Shown here: in pieces, positions 5,905 through 6,168 of the stretch
Layout: each line of letters opens with the position of its first letter
Position numbering within the stretch: position 1 is the first letter of the stretch
From: CAZAGT01 sp964484515
GTDB lineage: Bacteria; Desulfobacterota; DSM-4660; Desulfatiglandales; HGW-15
Length of the DNA stretch: 6,168 nt
Assembly: GCA_964484515.1 (NCBI GenBank)
Contig: CAZAGT010000308.1
Location: 1-6,168, forward strand
Direction: 5' to 3'
Notes under the pieces: model-generated
Seen by the model: only the letters and a program-made list of their open reading frames with translations
Told to the model about the DNA's origin: nothing
Database searches by the model: none
Program-made: the position numbers and the translations under genes

Positions 5905-6059
5905 AGAGGCTTCTGCGGCGGCTTGAAAGTGAGGGGGCTGAGGGGAAATTAGGTGACATCAGGTGGAATGGCTTTACACACGTTAGCGGGGCGGCGTTCG
6001 GTCAACGGATTTGGACTCGTATGAAACTCCATGAAATGAGGTCTTTGATACCTTAACGC
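5905..6059. other. Intergenic stretch without a recognisable gene
   Basis: No open reading frame with a ribosome binding site, no RNA gene and no convincing promoter was found. All three plus-strand frames are interrupted before the 60-bp repeat begins at 6060, including stops at 6046-6048 and 6054-6056 in the two frames that are open within the repeat. Confidence 0.4.
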
Positions 6060-6119
6060 CCGGTCATGGGGGTCTCTTTTCAAAAGCGAGGAATTGAGTG
6101 CGTGGTCTCGGCGTAAGGC
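6060..6119 (+). repeat. Right arm of the 60-bp inverted repeat
   Basis: This is the inverted partner of positions 1-60, 56/60 identical. At each of the four differences this copy has G where the other, read in the same direction, has A or T. Similarity begins abruptly at 6060 after unrelated sequence. In one frame it reads ATG GGG GTC and ends KRGIECVVSA then TAA (6114-6116); relative to the left copy three of the four differences are silent and the fourth is I/V. In a second frame (RSWGSLFKSEELSAW) it stays open to TGA at 6163-6165. Neither frame has a Shine-Dalgarno. The 49 bases to the right include a CGGAG/CTCCG stem (6135-6139, 6143-6147) and a TTGACA at the very edge (6162-6167). Confidence 0.85.
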
Positions 6120-6168
6120 GCTACCCGAGGCGGCCGGAGGGTCTCCGCGGTATAGGCCGGGTTGACAG

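Overview
The window is bacterial chromosomal DNA dominated by two conserved housekeeping genes on the minus strand: purA (adenylosuccinate synthetase) and mnmG/gidA (tRNA wobble-uridine modification FAD protein). A third minus-strand gene upstream of them encodes a predicted exported MORN-repeat protein. One short plus-strand gene near the left end encodes an 80-residue cytoplasmic protein that looks like a stand-alone pair of MshEN/GspE-N type motifs. Shine-Dalgarno sequences, sigma70-like promoter elements and the protein sequences fit a Gram-negative lineage of moderate GC content. The style of the small protein and of MnmG suggests Nitrospirota or Desulfobacterota, but this is only an impression and cannot be settled from the window.

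Layout from left to right: a 60-bp repeat arm (1-60); about 630 bases without a convincing gene but with several strong hairpins; the small MshEN-like gene (697-939, +) with a long, structured leader and a perfect 13-bp hairpin right after its stop; a convergent gap (940-1321) with a divergent tRNA-Thr(GGU)-like cloverleaf on the minus strand; mnmG (1322-3205, -); a 246-base gap; purA (3452-4753, -) with a good promoter about 110 bases upstream; a bidirectional terminator (5024-5084); the MORN gene (5110-5649, -) with palindromes in its upstream region; about 410 bases without a gene but with an 8-bp inverted repeat; and the second copy of the 60-bp repeat in inverted orientation (6060-6119).

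The genes do not form an obvious pathway. PurA makes AMP precursors and MnmG modifies tRNA; both are core functions. They lie on the same strand, but the 246-base gap and the separate promoter and terminator signals suggest mostly independent transcription units.

The clearest unexplained signal is the inverted pair of 60-bp repeats (56/60 identical) near the two ends of the window. Both copies may extend outward past the window, so they could be the inner ends of two larger inverted repeats or insertion elements flanking the whole mnmG-purA-MORN block. The second is the tRNA-like element, which has nearly all cloverleaf pairings but lacks A14, A21, A58 and an encoded CCA. No CRISPR array, complete insertion sequence, toxin-antitoxin pair or defence system is visible.
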